Source: Gracilibacillus salinarum
GTDB taxonomy: Bacteria > Bacillota > Bacilli > Bacillales > Amphibacillaceae
DNA length: 64,000 nucleotides
Direction: 5' to 3'
Assembly: GCF_022919575.1 (NCBI RefSeq)
Contig: NZ_CP095071.1
Location: forward strand, 3,978,001-4,042,000
The notes beneath the pieces were generated by a model. It was not told the origin of the DNA, made no database searches, and saw only the letters and a list, made by a program, of their open reading frames with translations. The position numbers and the translations under genes were made by a program. Shown here piece after piece: positions 1 through 8,040 of this stretch; positions within the stretch are counted from its first letter, which is position 1; every line of letters begins with the position of its first letter.

Positions 1-122
1 TTTTTTACTGCATAAAAAGAGGCGGGGTGTAAGTACAAGCATCATGCTCAAGATGAATTTTGGATTATTAAAATAGAGATTATGTAAAGTAGAACTGTGA
101 ATTAATGTAGCAAACTTGATTC

Positions 123-174
123 TTTACATGTTTCAAGATAAAGTATACAATATAAATCGTAATGATTACGTTTT
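123..174 (+). promoter_or_regulatory. Promoter with overlapping Zur box
   Basis: A -35 TTTACA (123-128), a 17-bp spacer and a -10 TACAAT (146-151) form a good sigma-A promoter. A 21-bp match to the Bacillus Zur box with core ATCGTAATGATTACG lies at 154-174, over the expected transcription start. Zinc-loaded Zur bound here would block transcription, so the downstream gene should be expressed in zinc starvation. The box is seen; the regulation is inferred. Confidence 0.85.
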
Positions 175-220
175 GTTAATGAACTGATAGAATAGAAGTA
201 ATTCCAGAAAGGATACGGAT

Positions 221-583
221 ATGAATAGTAATACAGTTAACTTGTTATTACGTAAAATCTTAAACGATTACTCAGAACAAGAGCGATTCTTATACAATCG
301 TGTGATTGAAATGGAGGATGATTTAGCAGCACAGGTACATTCGACAGAAGAGCTGATGTATCAAGTGAAAACAGAATCACCACATGAGAAAATAGCGTGT
401 GATTTTGGTATGACTTTATCGGAACTTATTAAAAAAATGACAGTAATGGAGGAAGAAATTAGTCGTAAACTAGAAATCATGTATGCGAACATCCAATGGC
501 TTGACTGTACATTTTTTGTTCATTCAAGCAGAAGAAATAATAAAAGACATAAACTATTTTATTTTAATATTCCCAATTCCTAA
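221..583 (+). CDS. Hypothetical protein, first gene behind a Zur box
   Basis: A 120-residue protein of unknown family. The ATG has an AAAGGA ribosome binding site about 10 bases upstream, and a Zur-box promoter lies only 50 bases further up, so it should be made in zinc shortage. The first 90 residues are charged and look helical, with no signal peptide or membrane segment. The basic tail (SSRRNNKRHKLF) does not look like the rest. A +1 frame that starts near base 510 reads on as VHFLFIQAEEIIKDINYF to a stop near 600, so a frameshift is possible. It may be co-transcribed with the flavoprotein gene at 700. Confidence 0.6.
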   Translation: MNSNTVNLLLRKILNDYSEQERFLYNRVIEMEDDLAAQVHSTEELMYQVKTESPHEKIACDFGMTLSELIKKMTVMEEEISRKLEIMYANIQWLDCTFFVHSSRRNNKRHKLFYFNIPNS

Positions 584-699
584 TGTAATGATGCAGTAGT
601 CCAGTGGATGAGTATGATTGAAACAGAAAAAGGTTGTTTGGTATTAACCTACCTTGCTATTAAAGTAAGAGGATCATCAGAAGAAGGAGTCATTCTTAT

Positions 700-1854
700 A
701 TGTATAAGTGGATCATTATAGGGGGAGGAGTGCAAGGATGTTGTGTGGCCACCCGTTTACTTGAAAATGGCGTAAACAAAAAGGAAATGCTGGTCATCGA
801 TACCTATCCGGAACCCATGTATATGTGGCAAACGTTAACAGCCAAAACCGGTATGCCTTATTTAAGATCTCCCTCTGTTCATCATCTGGGAGCTGACCCA
901 TTTAGTCTAAAAAAATATTCACGTCATCAGGACTACGCCAGACCTTTCAAAGGAAGGTACGCAAGGCCACGTTTAGATATGTTTAATCAGCACAGTATGG
1001 ATGAAATGAATAAAGTAGGGATTCAACGTTGTTGGCGACAAGGGACAGTGAAGGAACTTACGTGGTCAAATGGCTGTTGGGAGGTAAAGACTTCCAACAA
1101 TCAAGTTGTCAGAGGAGAATGTGTTGTACTGGCAATGGGTGTAAATCATCAAGCACATTATCCAGAATGGGCTTGTCCATACAAAAAGGCAGCAACTATT
1201 AGTCATGTATTCGATATGGAAACACCTCTTCCACATGAAGGAGATATTGTTATAGTAGGAGGGGGGATGACGGCAGCTCACCTGGCATACACACTTTCCG
1301 ACAAAAATACCATACATTCTGTTACTTTAGTGAAGCGTCATCCGTTTCGAATCAAAGATTTTGATAGTGATCCAGGCTGGCTGGGCCCAAAAAATTTAAG
1401 AAACTATCAGAAAATGAATTGCTACAGTGAACGAAGAAAGGTTATTCAAGAGGCAAGACACCGAGGTTCCATAACAAGTGAGCTGCATGTGAAGTTAAGA
1501 AAACAAGTAAGGAATGGTAAACTGACGATTATCACAGAAGAAATACATGGTGCCAAAACGATAGACGATACGGTGGAATTGTTCGTAACAAATGATAAAT
1601 CCATATCAGGTCATTCCTTAATCCTTGCTACTGGTGCAGAGTCGAGATTACCAGGGGAAGAGTGGCTGAAAAAGACGATAAAGCAATGGGATCTACCTTG
1701 TTCTTCTTGTGGTTTTCCTATTGTTTCCTCTTCTCTTAAATGGAAACGGGGGCTCTATGTTGCCGGAGCTCTTGCAGAATTAGAAATTGGACCTGTTTCT
1801 AGGAATATTGCTGGGGCAAGAAAGGCAGCGGAGCGCATCGCATATAATTTATAA
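700..1854 (+). CDS. FAD/NAD(P)-binding oxidoreductase of the Zur cluster
   Basis: A 384-residue soluble flavoprotein with two dinucleotide-binding folds. The N-terminal glycine motif is GGGVQG (residues 8-13), a second Rossmann motif VGGGMTAAH lies near 186-194, and an ATG-type FAD motif (LILATGAE) near 303. This is the layout of lysine/ornithine N-monooxygenase-like or thioredoxin-reductase-like flavoproteins; the substrate cannot be read from the sequence. AAGGAG precedes the ATG. It lies 116 bases after the first Zur-controlled gene with no clear terminator between, so it probably shares its promoter. A role in making or modifying a metal-binding small molecule is possible but unproven. 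Confidence 0.8.
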   Translation: MYKWIIIGGGVQGCCVATRLLENGVNKKEMLVIDTYPEPMYMWQTLTAKTGMPYLRSPSVHHLGADPFSLKKYSRHQDYARPFKGRYARPRLDMFNQHSMDEMNKVGIQRCWRQGTVKELTWSNGCWEVKTSNNQVVRGECVVLAMGVNHQAHYPEWACPYKKAATISHVFDMETPLPHEGDIVIVGGGMTAAHLAYTLSDKNTIHSVTLVKRHPFRIKDFDSDPGWLGPKNLRNYQKMNCYSERRKVIQEARHRGSITSELHVKLRKQVRNGKLTIITEEIHGAKTIDDTVELFVTNDKSISGHSLILATGAESRLPGEEWLKKTIKQWDLPCSSCGFPIVSSSLKWKRGLYVAGALAELEIGPVSRNIAGARKAAERIAYNL

Positions 1855-1902
1855 CAAGACGAGTAAAGCAACAAATAATAGAAAAGCTTTATTGTTTTTT
1901 GT

Positions 1903-1976
1903 AAATCGTAACCATTACTATTTACATTACGAGTAATTTCGTTTATAATGATTTTTATTCGTAATTATTACGATTT
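1903..1976 (+). promoter_or_regulatory. Double Zur-box promoter of rpsN
   Basis: A strong promoter, TTTACA (1921-1926), 17-bp spacer, TATAAT (1944-1949), is bracketed by two Zur-box matches. The upstream box at 1903-1923 (core ATCGTAACCATTAC) overlaps the -35. The downstream box at 1956-1976 (core TCGTAATTATTACGA) covers the expected start. Two boxes 53 bp apart suggest cooperative, very tight zinc repression. Confidence 0.88.
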
Positions 1977-2030
1977 AACATATTAGAAACCTTGAAACGA
2001 AATTGTGAATAGCGAAAGGAGTAATTAGAA

Positions 2031-2300
2031 ATGGCTAAAAAATCCAAAATAGCTAAAGAGAAAAAACGGCAGCAAATGGTTTTGCAATATGCAGAATTAA
2101 GAAGAGAGCTAAAAGCAAAAGGTGATTATGAAGCACTAAGTAAATTACCTCGGGATTCTTCACCGACAAGGTTGAAAAACCGTTGTGAAGTGACAGGTAG
2201 ACCACGTGGCTATATGCGCAAATTCAACATGTCCCGTATTGCTTTTAGGGAATATGCGCATAAGGGTCAAGTGCCTGGTGTGAAAAAAGCAAGTTGGTAA
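2031..2300 (+). CDS. rpsN: Ribosomal protein S14, zinc-independent (C-minus) form
   Basis: An 89-residue S14 protein of the small ribosomal subunit, ending in VPGVKKASW as usual for the family. It has a single cysteine ([12 protein letters not shown]) and lacks the two CxxC zinc knuckles of the short zinc-binding S14, so it is the C-minus type, like B. subtilis RpsN2/YhzA. Such paralogues replace the zinc form in zinc starvation and free zinc from ribosomes. The double Zur-box promoter directly upstream fits this. AAAGGAG lies nine bases before the ATG. A structured repeat element begins 19 bases after the stop. Confidence 0.97.
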   Translation: MAKKSKIAKEKKRQQMVLQYAELRRELKAKGDYEALSKLPRDSSPTRLKNRCEVTGRPRGYMRKFNMSRIAFREYAHKGQVPGVKKASW

Positions 2301-2319
2301 CAAAACCATGAATGTTTAT

Positions 2320-2462
2320 CACAGTGTTAAACGTCTGTAAGACCCCCATTCCAATTCTTAAGTAATAGAAAGAAGCTAAGTGGGGGTATACAGACACAAA
2401 AAGTTAAGATTCATTACTGATCAGTGAAAGTTAATAACCCTTCTGATCATAGCCTACTTTAT
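2320..2462 (+). mobile_element. Family-1 structured element, copy A (143 bp)
   Basis: A copy of the dispersed element also seen at 14292, 29043 and 34874. It follows TTTAT (2315-2319) and ends in CCTACTTTAT. It contains the conserved GTCTGTAAGACCCCC segment pairing with GTGGGGGTATACAGAC, and a second short stem GATCAG/CTGATC. It is the most diverged copy. It fills the gap between rpsN and the next gene and ends two bases before the AAGGAGG of that gene, so it could attenuate read-through. Confidence 0.75.
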
Positions 2463-2476
2463 AAGGAGGAAAAGTC

Positions 2477-3442
2477 TTGTCACAAGAAATCCCTATTCCA
2501 GTAACTATTTTAACTGGTTTCTTAGGGGCTGGGAAAACGTCATTGTTAAATAATTTGTTGCAAGATATGCCAGAACAGAATGTTGCTGTCATTATCAATG
2601 AATTTGGTGATACGTCGATTGATAGTCACTTGGTGGTGTCAACAAAGGAAGAAATTCTCGAGATAAACAGTGGTTGTATATGTTGTAATGTGCGAGCAGA
2701 TTTAATCAACATATTAACTAATATGATGAAACAGGAAACAGAAATGGACCACATTATTATTGAGACTACCGGTATGGCTAATCCAGCTCCTGTTATTCAA
2801 ACCTTTCTAATGGATGAACAGACAGCAGCATCATTTGAATTGGACAGTGTGATTACGATGGTTGATGCCAAGCATATTTGGCATCATGTAAAAGAAGAAG
2901 AGCCAGGGCAACAAATCGCCTTTGCAGATGTTCTAATAGTAAACAAAATGGATTTGATCACAGAAGCTGAAAAAAGTGAATTGGAACAACAGCTGATTAA
3001 CATGAATCCACAAGCAGAACGGATATATACGACATATGCGAATGTAGACAGTGGAGATCTAATAGGGAAAAAATCCTTTGAATTAGAATATATATTAACA
3101 ATGGATCCAAATCTATTAACTCAAACACATCACCATCATCATAATGATCAAGTCACATCTTGTGTTTTTCGAGACGACCGTCCGCTTGATTTAGAAAAAG
3201 TGAATAAATGGTTCGCTTATTTAGTCCAGTTTAAAGGAGAACATTTATATCGTTATAAGGGTGTGCTCTATATTAAGCAACTGGAGAACAGAGTGGTTTT
3301 CCAAGGTGTACATATGCTATTTGCAGGAACTGAAAGCTTTAAATGGGTGAATGATGAGTTAAGACAAAGTGAGATCGTTTTTATTGGAAAGCATCTCGAT
3401 TTTGAGGAACTGGAGAGAGGTTTTCAATATTGTCTTGCTTAA
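2477..3442 (+). CDS. COG0523 family metal GTPase, short form
   Basis: A 321-residue G3E-family GTPase of the CobW/COG0523 group, which hands metals such as zinc to client proteins. Visible motifs are Walker A GFLGAGKT (14-21), the metal-binding GCICC (Cys67, Cys69, Cys70) and the base-specificity motif NKMD. A run of five histidines near residues 217-221 (QTHHHHHND) is typical of zinc-handling members. The start is TTG behind a perfect AAGGAGG. It lies downstream of rpsN, separated by copy A of the repeat, and before a further Zur box. It is shorter than the two ZagA-like paralogues at 6286 and 8037. Confidence 0.9.
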   Translation: MSQEIPIPVTILTGFLGAGKTSLLNNLLQDMPEQNVAVIINEFGDTSIDSHLVVSTKEEILEINSGCICCNVRADLINILTNMMKQETEMDHIIIETTGMANPAPVIQTFLMDEQTAASFELDSVITMVDAKHIWHHVKEEEPGQQIAFADVLIVNKMDLITEAEKSELEQQLINMNPQAERIYTTYANVDSGDLIGKKSFELEYILTMDPNLLTQTHHHHHNDQVTSCVFRDDRPLDLEKVNKWFAYLVQFKGEHLYRYKGVLYIKQLENRVVFQGVHMLFAGTESFKWVNDELRQSEIVFIGKHLDFEELERGFQYCLA

Positions 3443-3456
3443 TTTTTTTGCGTTTT

Positions 3457-3477
3457 AAATCGTAATGATTATTATTT
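3457..3477 (+). promoter_or_regulatory. Zur box upstream of the flavoprotein/FeoB-like operon
   Basis: A 21-bp match to the Zur consensus with core ATCGTAATGATTATTA, 15 bases after the previous stop codon and 12 bases before the next ATG. No strong sigma-A promoter is visible (TTGTCT at 3430 is the best -35). The site may control an internal promoter or add repression to read-through from upstream. Confidence 0.8.
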
Positions 3478-3489
3478 GGGGTGGTATGG

Positions 3490-4602
3490 ATGAATCAAAT
3501 ATATGACGTCATTGTGGTTGGAGCAGGTCCTTCCGGAATTGGTGTCGGCGCTTTATTACAACAAATGAATTGCACTTCCTACTTAATTATAGAGAAAGAA
3601 GAAGTAGGAGCATCGTTTCAGCTTTGGCCAGAGGAAATGAGATTTATAACTCCTTCCTTTCCTGCGCAAGGTTTTGGTCAGACAGATTTAAATGCCATTG
3701 TTCCAAAAACGTCACCAGCATACACAATAGATATGGAACATCCCACTGGTGAAGCTTATGCAGAATACCTTAATGTGTTAGCAGATCATTTTACACTTCC
3801 TATTAAAGAAGGTGTTCAAGTAAATCAAATTCATAAGAGTGCAGGCATCTTTTCCATAGATACGACAGAAGGAATCTATCAAAGTCAATATGTTATCTGG
3901 GCAGCAGGGCAATATCAATATCCGGACTTGCAGCCTTTTCCGGGTGCAGAAGTTGGTGTGCACAATAGCTTGATTCCATCCTGGGAGGACGTGGAAGGTG
4001 ATGATTTTGTTATCATCGGAGGATATGAAAGTGGTATGGATGCAGCATTTCATCTAGGGCGATCAGGTAAGAGATCTACATTAATAGCAAGAACGAATAC
4101 TTGGGAGATCGATAGTAGTGATCCTAGTACTGCCCTGTCAACCTATACATATGGTCGTGTCCGCCCCTTATTGGATTCAGACTTATTAAGGGTTGTAGGC
4201 AATACAGCAGTGACACGTATCGAAAAAGTATCGTCAGGATATGACGTGTATACGAGTAGTGGGAAAGTTTTCTTTACAAAGGAGAAACCGATATTAGCTA
4301 CTGGCTTTTCAGGCAGCACATCAATGATAGAAAATTTAGTGAAGCGTGGAAAGCACGGCGAAGTTCTAGTTAATGAAAGAGACGAATCTGTAGCGACACC
4401 TGGCTTATTTCTAGCAGGACCAGAGCTTCGCCACAATGATCATATCTTCTGTTATATATACAAATTTCGTCAACGCTTTGCTGTTATAGCAGAAACAATC
4501 GGTCACCGGTTAGATTTAGATTTATCGATATTAGAGGAGTATAAACGAGAAAACTTTTATCTTAATGATCTCTCTATGTGTGGGGAGAGGTGTCAATGCT
4601 AG
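3490..4602 (+). CDS. FAD-dependent NAD(P)-binding oxidoreductase, CzcO-like
   Basis: A 370-residue single-component flavoprotein. It has an N-terminal GAGPSGIG dinucleotide motif, a central second motif VIIGGYESGMDA, and a C-terminal FAD motif ending in LFLAGPEL. It resembles flavin monooxygenase-like proteins found beside metal transporters (for example CzcO of B. subtilis); the substrate is unknown. The last residues, CGERCQC, carry three cysteines and could bind metal. The ATG at 3490 is preferred over the GTG at 3481 because GGGGTGG is correctly spaced before it. The Zur box immediately upstream and the overlap with the FeoB-like gene tie it to zinc homeostasis. Confidence 0.8.
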   Translation: MNQIYDVIVVGAGPSGIGVGALLQQMNCTSYLIIEKEEVGASFQLWPEEMRFITPSFPAQGFGQTDLNAIVPKTSPAYTIDMEHPTGEAYAEYLNVLADHFTLPIKEGVQVNQIHKSAGIFSIDTTEGIYQSQYVIWAAGQYQYPDLQPFPGAEVGVHNSLIPSWEDVEGDDFVIIGGYESGMDAAFHLGRSGKRSTLIARTNTWEIDSSDPSTALSTYTYGRVRPLLDSDLLRVVGNTAVTRIEKVSSGYDVYTSSGKVFFTKEKPILATGFSGSTSMIENLVKRGKHGEVLVNERDESVATPGLFLAGPELRHNDHIFCYIYKFRQRFAVIAETIGHRLDLDLSILEEYKRENFYLNDLSMCGERCQC

Positions 4603-6269
4603 AAAGCGTTACGCCTCCCTATGCTAATCCGGTAGAAGTCATGTTAGTAGGGTGTGAGTCAGTTGGGAAATCCGGCTTATTTCGCCATATGACTGGGGAA
4701 AACCGAGCGTTGGCTAGTAATGTAAGAGGATCAACAATAGCTGCCTTAACAGCATCATGTAAATTAAACAGTGTTATGCGATTAACAGACTTACCAGGCA
4801 TTCAATTTGATATGGACAGCCAAAATACCCAACTTACTTTAGATCATATAGAAGGGGAACAAACCTTACTTATAGTTGTAAAAGCAACGGAGCTGGCAGA
4901 AGAACTGATCCAGCTGGAGAAGGAATTGAAATTGAAAGGTAAAAAAGTAGCGATTGTTGCAACTCACCGGGATAAGTACTTACCTGCTAGAGCTGAACAA
5001 AACAGAGTGCAAGAACTCTTGCAGGTACCGGTAGTCTGGATTAATGCCAGAAAGATGGATTTTGCGGAACAAGAAAAAGTAATTACTTGTATTCAGAATG
5101 CCAGAGCATGGGCGGTGACTGCGAGTATCCTTCATTTTCTGCCTTCGTCGCCTCATCCTGTTAATAAAGTAATACCAATTTTTCGTTTGAAAATAGTAGG
5201 TCCAATGCTAGCTTGTTTAATTATTCTGACGATGTTTGCCTTGCCAGTATTGGCAGCTTATTTATTTGTCAGCTGGCTAGAACCGGTGACAGAACAATAC
5301 TTGCTGATACCGATAACCACTATGGTGGAGCAGGTTCCTGCCTTTTTAGCTAATGTGTTAGTAGGTGATTACGGTGTCATTACCTTAGGTTGGTATTCAT
5401 TTCTTTGGGCATTTCCTGTTGTCCTGTTCATCAGTATCACTACTACTCTTACAGAGGAGATTGGTATACAAGAACATTTAACAAATGCCTTAGATCCGTG
5501 GCTTCGAAAGATAGGGTTAACAGGAAGAGATTTGCTTCCTGTTATCACAGGTTTTGGCTGTAATGTTGTCGCCGTCATGCAAAGCAGAAGTTGTAGCAGT
5601 TGCACCCGGCTGTCTTGTGTATCGATGATTTCCTTTGGTTCAGCTTGCAGTTATCAAATTGGTGCTAACTTATCAATTTTCAATGCTGCACATGTCCCTT
5701 TTTTATTTTTACCTTATTTGCTCGTATTATTAGTAGTTGGTGCTATTCATACAAGGATTTGGAATAGAACAGCAACAGAAGAACTAAAAAGAATTGCCCC
5801 TTTGCCACATTTGCAGGAAATCAATTGGCGTGCATTCTGGTGGAAGTTTTCAGGTGTGATTAAGCAATTTTTATTGCAGGCTATGCCAATTTTCTTGTTA
5901 ATATGTCTGGTTGCTTCAGTACTAGATACTATCGGCATATTATCGATTTTTAGCTGGATTGCGATGCCTTTATTATATCTATTTTCATTACCAGCAGATG
6001 CAGCACCTGGTTTGATTTTTTCTTTTATTAGAAAGGATGGCTTACTTGTCTTAAATGAGGGACAGGGCAGTTTATTAATGAATATGTCTTCCAGTCAACT
6101 ATTTATTCTTGTTTACTTGGCATCGACCTTATCTGCTTGCCTTGTTACATTATTTACTATCAGCAAAGAGCTTAGCTGGAAGGATGCTGTATCAATCGGA
6201 TGGAAACAAATGTTGACAAGTGTTGTTAGTGCATCATTTCTTGCCGCAGGATTATATTTTATAAGTTGA
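4596..6269 (+). CDS. FeoB-like GTPase-permease, candidate Zur-controlled metal transporter
   Basis: A 557-residue membrane protein with a cytosolic G domain (GCESVGKS at 19-26, DLPG at 65-68, THRD at 123-126), then from about residue 200 a series of hydrophobic segments with the Gate/nucleoside-recognition layout of FeoB. The core GFGCN motif (319-323) is followed by a cysteine-rich stretch, with Cys322, Cys333, Cys336, Cys341 and Cys351. It lacks the usual FeoB length and the FeoA partner. The ATG at 4596 follows GGAGAGG and overlaps the previous stop by seven bases, so the two are translationally coupled. With Zur boxes and three COG0523 proteins around it, zinc or another divalent metal is a likelier substrate than ferrous iron, but this is inference. 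Confidence 0.82.
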   Translation: MLESVTPPYANPVEVMLVGCESVGKSGLFRHMTGENRALASNVRGSTIAALTASCKLNSVMRLTDLPGIQFDMDSQNTQLTLDHIEGEQTLLIVVKATELAEELIQLEKELKLKGKKVAIVATHRDKYLPARAEQNRVQELLQVPVVWINARKMDFAEQEKVITCIQNARAWAVTASILHFLPSSPHPVNKVIPIFRLKIVGPMLACLIILTMFALPVLAAYLFVSWLEPVTEQYLLIPITTMVEQVPAFLANVLVGDYGVITLGWYSFLWAFPVVLFISITTTLTEEIGIQEHLTNALDPWLRKIGLTGRDLLPVITGFGCNVVAVMQSRSCSSCTRLSCVSMISFGSACSYQIGANLSIFNAAHVPFLFLPYLLVLLVVGAIHTRIWNRTATEELKRIAPLPHLQEINWRAFWWKFSGVIKQFLLQAMPIFLLICLVASVLDTIGILSIFSWIAMPLLYLFSLPADAAPGLIFSFIRKDGLLVLNEGQGSLLMNMSSSQLFILVYLASTLSACLVTLFTISKELSWKDAVSIGWKQMLTSVVSASFLAAGLYFIS

Positions 6270-6285
6270 ATAGGAGGAGAAACAA

Positions 6286-7476
6286 ATGAAGAAGATTCCA
6301 GTAACTGTATTAAGTGGTTATTTAGGTGCTGGTAAAACAACATTATTGAATCATGTCTTACATAATCGTGAAGGCTTGAAGGTAGCGGTAATTGTCAATG
6401 ACATGAGTGAAGTCAATATTGATAGTGAGCTGGTCCAATCACAGGGTGGATTCTCCCGTACAGAAGAAAAGTTAGTAGAAATGTCTAACGGTTGTATTTG
6501 CTGTACATTGCGAGAGGATTTATTAGTAGAAGTGGAAAGCCTCGTGAAAAAAGGAGATATTGATTACATTCTGATTGAGTCTTCTGGAATAAGTGAGCCT
6601 GTTCCTGTTGCACAAACCTTCTCTTATATTGATGAAGAAATGGAAATTGATTTAACGAAATATTGTCGTTTGGATACGATGGTTACAGTTGTTGATGCAA
6701 ATCGATTCTGGCATGATTTTGGTTCAGGAGACAGCTTGCTGGAGAGACAACAGGCGGTAGGTGAAGGGGATACGCGTAATATTGCAGATTTGTTACTTGA
6801 CCAAATTGAATTCTGTAATGTTCTAGTCTTGAATAAGACAGATTTGGTAAAAGAGGAAGATTTACAAAAGTTAGAGAAAGTTATCCGAAAGCTACAGCCT
6901 GAAGCGGAAATTGTCCGCACACAACATAGTAAAATCGATCCGAAGGAAATACTAAATACCCGTTTGTTTAATTTTGAAAAAGCCAGTGCATCAGCAGGCT
7001 GGTTGAAGGAACTTAATGCAGGAGTGGAAAATCATACGCCGGAAACAGAGGAATATGGAATAAGTTCGTTCGTCTATAGGTCAAGGCTGCCTTTTCACAC
7101 GGATCGATTAGTAAGTTGGTATCAAGATTTACCCAAAGAGATCGTTCGGGTGAAAGGTGTGATGTGGTGTGTGACACATCATGATATCGCATTATTGTTA
7201 TCACAAGCTGGCCCTTCCGTAAATGTTGAACCACTAGCTTATTGGGTGGATTCTCTTCCGAAAGAGCAGCGTAATGAGCTATTAAGAACGAATAAAGAAG
7301 TAAGGGACTTATGGGATCCTGAATTTGGAGATCGTCATACAAAGCTTGTATTCATCGGAATGGACTTGGATGTTGAGGAGATAACCAGTGAACTAGATCG
7401 TTGTCTATTAACGGAGTCAGAGATGGAGGAAGACTGGTCACAATTCAGAAACCCATTCCATTGGCGAATTTCATAA
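6286..7476 (+). CDS. zagA: ZagA/YciC-type COG0523 GTPase
   Basis: A 396-residue GTPase very close in length and motif text to B. subtilis ZagA (YciC), the Zur-regulated zinc chaperone that keeps folate synthesis working when zinc is scarce. Visible are GYLGAGKTT (11-19), SNGCICC (Cys70, Cys72, Cys73), the G4 motif NKTD near 183, and the C-terminal CobW domain with [18 protein letters not shown] stands before the ATG, 16 bases after the FeoB-like gene, so it belongs to that operon. No histidine run is present, unlike the short paralogue at 2477. Confidence 0.95.
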   Translation: MKKIPVTVLSGYLGAGKTTLLNHVLHNREGLKVAVIVNDMSEVNIDSELVQSQGGFSRTEEKLVEMSNGCICCTLREDLLVEVESLVKKGDIDYILIESSGISEPVPVAQTFSYIDEEMEIDLTKYCRLDTMVTVVDANRFWHDFGSGDSLLERQQAVGEGDTRNIADLLLDQIEFCNVLVLNKTDLVKEEDLQKLEKVIRKLQPEAEIVRTQHSKIDPKEILNTRLFNFEKASASAGWLKELNAGVENHTPETEEYGISSFVYRSRLPFHTDRLVSWYQDLPKEIVRVKGVMWCVTHHDIALLLSQAGPSVNVEPLAYWVDSLPKEQRNELLRTNKEVRDLWDPEFGDRHTKLVFIGMDLDVEEITSELDRCLLTESEMEEDWSQFRNPFHWRIS

Positions 7477-7491
7477 CAGGAGTGAGAACGA

Positions 7492-8040
7492 GTGATCTTA
7501 TCAGGACATACGATTAAACAATCCATATATGAAGAACGAATTACCATTACTCCGTATAAGGAATCAAATATACAGCCAGCGTCTATTGATCTATGTCTAG
7601 GCGAGCATTTTTTAGTAGTGGATGACTTATCTACCCCTATTTTATCGGTTAACAGTCCAGCAAATTATCATGAAATGCAAGTGACAGCTGGTGAGGTTAT
7701 TACGATTCCGCCGAAAACGTTTATGTTAGGAACAACAGCAGAGCAAATTCGTTTGCCTGACATTTTAACAGCCTTTGTTGAAGGGAGAAGTTCTATCGGT
7801 AGATTAGGCGTTTTTATTCAAAATGCAGGCTGGATCGATCCGGGCTTCTCCGGTCAGATCACTTTAGAGTTATTTAATGCAAATCGTATACCCGTTCAAC
7901 TTAAAGTCGGTATGCGAGTGTGTCAATTAGTCATCGCACAAGTTGATCAGGAGACAGAGGGATATAGCGGCAAGTATTTGTTTCAGGATGGAGCTACACC
8001 TAGTCGGGTGTACTTAGACAGAGAGGAAGAAAAGGAATGA
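7492..8040 (+). CDS. dcd: dCTP deaminase family protein
   Basis: A 182-residue trimer-type nucleotide deaminase/dUTPase fold protein. It has the family signature RSSIGRLG (99-106), WIDPGF (114-119) and the presumed catalytic glutamate in ITLEL (Glu126). dCTP deaminase makes dUTP from dCTP without zinc, while cytidine deaminase and dCMP deaminase need zinc. The start is GTG behind CAGGAGTG. The gene sits between two ZagA-type genes and overlaps the second by four bases (ATGA), so it is in the Zur-linked operon. Whether it also hydrolyses dUTP to dUMP cannot be told from the sequence. Confidence 0.9.
   Translation: MILSGHTIKQSIYEERITITPYKESNIQPASIDLCLGEHFLVVDDLSTPILSVNSPANYHEMQVTAGEVITIPPKTFMLGTTAEQIRLPDILTAFVEGRSSIGRLGVFIQNAGWIDPGFSGQITLELFNANRIPVQLKVGMRVCQLVIAQVDQETEGYSGKYLFQDGATPSRVYLDREEEKE

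Noticed and set aside
3121..3145. Histidine run in the COG0523 gene as an artificial tag
   Set aside because: It is internal, and His-rich stretches are a normal feature of this family.
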